Part shown: positions 63,963 to 64,000 of the stretch, piece by piece
Position numbering within the stretch: position 1 is the first letter of the stretch
Layout: each line of letters opens with the position of its first letter
DNA from: Pseudomonadaceae bacterium
Lineage (GTDB): Bacteria; Pseudomonadota; Gammaproteobacteria; Pseudomonadales; Azotimanducaceae
Direction: 5' to 3'
Assembly: GCA_024743175.1 (NCBI GenBank)
Contig: JANSXA010000006.1
Coordinates: 299,400-363,399 of the forward strand
Length of the DNA stretch: 64,000 nt
Notes under the pieces: model-generated
Database searches by the model: none
Told to the model about the DNA's origin: nothing
The model's input: only the letters and a program-made list of their open reading frames with translations
Program-made: the position numbers and the translations under genes

Positions 63963-64000
63963 AGACTGCCAATTTGTTTGATATTTTGCAGTGACTACCA

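Noticed and set aside
1..64000. CRISPR arrays, rRNA genes, retron-type reverse transcriptase
   Set aside because: No regularly spaced direct repeats with unique spacers, no rRNA-like sequence, and no YxDD-type reverse transcriptase motif seen in any open frame.

Overview
The window looks like part of a conjugative plasmid, or a plasmid-like integrative element, of a gammaproteobacterium, possibly marine. This is inferred from an SXT/R27-style F-type transfer gene set, moderate GC, and IS3- and IS21-type insertions. I see no clear replication initiator, integrase, rRNA, tRNA or CRISPR array.

Layout. 1-16.7 kb (+): a compact mating-apparatus operon, traK(end)-traB-traV-traC-traN (split over two genes)-traW-traU-trbC-trhF-like peptidase-traF-traH-traG-lytic transglycosylase, with most genes overlapping or nearly so. 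16.7-19 kb: a small membrane protein, an IS21-family remnant, and on either side of it a fragment of a gene with an 'HDS' motif. 19-24.8 kb (+): a tightly coupled cluster of ThyX-like enzyme, DNA methyltransferase, phosphoribosyltransferase-like protein, ORC/CDC6-like AAA ATPase and an unknown 317-aa protein; this is my lead candidate for an undescribed defence or DNA-modification system. 25-26.2 kb: an IS3-family element with recognisable ends. 26.3-39 kb: accessory modules. These include a PD-(D/E)XK-like protein whose last 55 residues look like ribosomal protein L30, a DUF1353 plus zinc metallopeptidase pair, a two-gene unknown module, and a four-gene DUF4365-TPR / RES / HEPN-like / HNH cluster. 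The modules from about 28.3 kb on are separated by a recurring intergenic element (GGTACC-N6-GGTACC, in several cases followed at a fixed distance by a small hairpin). 39.5-44.8 kb (-): DNA-processing operon, RHH protein-traD-small membrane protein-traI (MobF). 44.8-45.4 kb: divergent control region and possible oriT. 45.4-47.6 kb: RHH protein (+), then ssb, a DUF3846-like gene and ardC (-). 47.6-48.9 kb: noncoding, with strong hairpins. 48.9-51.7 kb: GntR regulator, ABC transporter and Arc-like protein. 51.8-62.8 kb: accessory genes including an EEP-family nuclease, a membrane protein / subtilase / small-protein triad, an ankyrin-like protein and a patatin-like phospholipase. 62.8-64 kb: a second DDE-type insertion sequence.

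How it fits together. The tra operon builds the envelope-spanning channel and pilus; TraI and TraD process and deliver the DNA; SSB and ArdC probably protect the entering strand. A near-palindromic AT-rich motif recurs in front of several backbone units (17.4, 44.9, 45.3 and 47.7 kb) and suggests shared control by a plasmid regulator, possibly one of the RHH proteins. Much of the rest is plausibly defence or inter-cell conflict cargo. Functions below rest on motifs read by eye; no database search was run.
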